Positions 15,588 through 15,964 of a DNA stretch of 15,964 nt are shown one piece after another. A program made the position numbers and the translations under genes. This stretch comes from Nitrospirota bacterium (GTDB lineage Bacteria; Nitrospirota_A; Leptospirillia; Leptospirillales; Leptospirillaceae), in assembly GCA_021838765.1 (NCBI GenBank), contig JAKCCY010000053.1:1-15964 (forward strand). The letters are read 5' to 3'. A model generated the notes under the pieces. The model saw only the letters and a program-made list of their open reading frames with translations, did no database searches and was not told where the DNA came from. The number at the start of each line of letters is the position of its first letter. Position 1 is the first letter of the stretch.

Positions 15588-15616
15588 TTGACAAAAGAGG
15601 GGGAGGAGGCTATAAC
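15588..15616 (+). promoter_or_regulatory. rrn promoter P1
   Basis: Perfect TTGACA (15588-15593), 17-nt purine-rich spacer and TATAAC (15611-15616) form a near-consensus sigma70 promoter about 235 bp upstream of the 16S gene. There is no A/T-rich UP element before it; the upstream DNA is G-rich. The -10 box is enclosed by a perfect inverted repeat. Confidence 0.8.
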
Positions 15617-15627
15617 TAGCCTCCTCC
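15602..15627. promoter_or_regulatory. perfect 11-bp inverted repeat centred on the P1 -10 box
   Basis: GGAGGAGGCTA (15602-15612) and TAGCCTCCTCC (15617-15627) are exact inverse copies separated by TAAC. The repeat covers the 3' part of the spacer, the whole -10 hexamer and the presumed transcription start. It could be a dimer-binding operator or a cruciform/hairpin element. No T-run follows, so it does not look like a plain terminator. Confidence 0.7.
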
Positions 15628-15670
15628 GAACGACCTGGAAAAAAACGAAGGGAAGCAAGGGGGGGAGGGG

Positions 15671-15699
15671 TTGACAGGGATGGTCCTTAAGTGTAGGAT
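15671..15699 (+). promoter_or_regulatory. rrn promoter P2
   Basis: Perfect TTGACA (15671-15676), 17-nt spacer and TAGGAT (15694-15699) form a second sigma70 promoter, 83 bp downstream of P1 and in the same direction. Tandem promoters are usual for rrn operons. A G-rich run directly precedes its -35 box. Confidence 0.72.
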
Positions 15700-15705
15700 C
15701 AAACG

Positions 15706-15851
15706 GTTGACTCTTTCGGGGAGAAAAAAGTCCCCGAAGCGAGAAAGCGCCTGTGGAAACGCAGGGAAGAAGTTCTCGGATCATTGACAACTAAATAGGA
15801 GCAGCAACGTCCAATGAAAGGGCCCTGATCATGAAATACAGGAACAAAATG
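15706..15851 (+). ncRNA. rrn leader RNA with two stable hairpins
   Basis: The ~145 nt between P2 and the mature 16S end contain TTCGGGGA/TCCCCGAA (15715-15722 with 15731-15738, purine loop). A nested structure follows: CGAGAA (15740-15745) pairs with TTCTCG (15773-15778) and encloses CCTGTG-GAAA-CGCAGG (15750-15765), a stem with a GNRA tetraloop. Further on, ATTGACAACTAAATAG resembles the conserved leader sequence found just before many 16S genes. Such leaders carry antitermination and RNase III processing signals, though no clear boxA is identified. Confidence 0.6.

Positions 15852-15964
<113 letters not shown>

Overview
This window looks like the chromosome of an acidophilic iron-oxidising bacterium of the Leptospirillum type (phylum Nitrospirota). 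The evidence is the first ~113 nt of a 16S rRNA gene at the right edge, which reads like my recollection of Leptospirillum 16S, plus the moderate GC content. The genus call is an inference from memory (about 60% sure); a 16S search would settle it. Most of the window is ordinary housekeeping chromosome. The left ~1.65 kb, next to a tRNA gene, has the character of an accessory or decayed region.

Layout. Positions 1-357: the 3' end of a gene whose product matches the ligand-binding half of MmyB-like XRE regulators. Positions 577-785: a small ORF with a good ribosome binding site and one frame break. Positions 786-1657: no convincing gene, only insertion-sequence-like scraps, a strong hairpin and a four-copy GGTGYWAT repeat. 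Positions 1658-1734: tRNA-Arg(CCU), minus strand, with encoded CCA. Positions 1801-1968: a 55-residue zinc-ribbon protein, minus strand. Positions 2127-3542: a secreted AMIN-domain N-acetylmuramoyl-L-alanine amidase, minus strand. It is divergent from a plus-strand cluster of an LpoA-like penicillin-binding-protein activator, an M50 membrane protease, trpS and accA (3937-8854). All four plus-strand genes appear to start with GTG or TTG. Positions 8878-14445: dnaE and an upstream UvrD/PcrA-type helicase on the minus strand, converging on accA. Positions 14641-15525: a polytopic membrane protein with a His-rich loop, NicO/UreH-like. Positions 15526-15964: an rrn promoter region with two near-consensus sigma70 promoters, a structured leader and the start of 16S rRNA.

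How the genes fit together. The amidase and the LpoA-like protein are both envelope peptidoglycan factors read outward from one ~390-bp regulatory region, so coordinated wall synthesis and splitting is plausible. The plus cluster adds membrane proteolysis, tRNA charging and fatty-acid initiation in short-spaced operon order. The helicase-dnaE pair is a replication/repair operon. I see no CRISPR array, complete mobile element or recognisable defence system. The most unusual signals are non-coding: a perfect 11-bp inverted repeat centred on the -10 box of the upstream rrn promoter, a pair of identical palindromes 63 bp apart upstream of the amidase, and the repeat cluster beside the tRNA-Arg gene.
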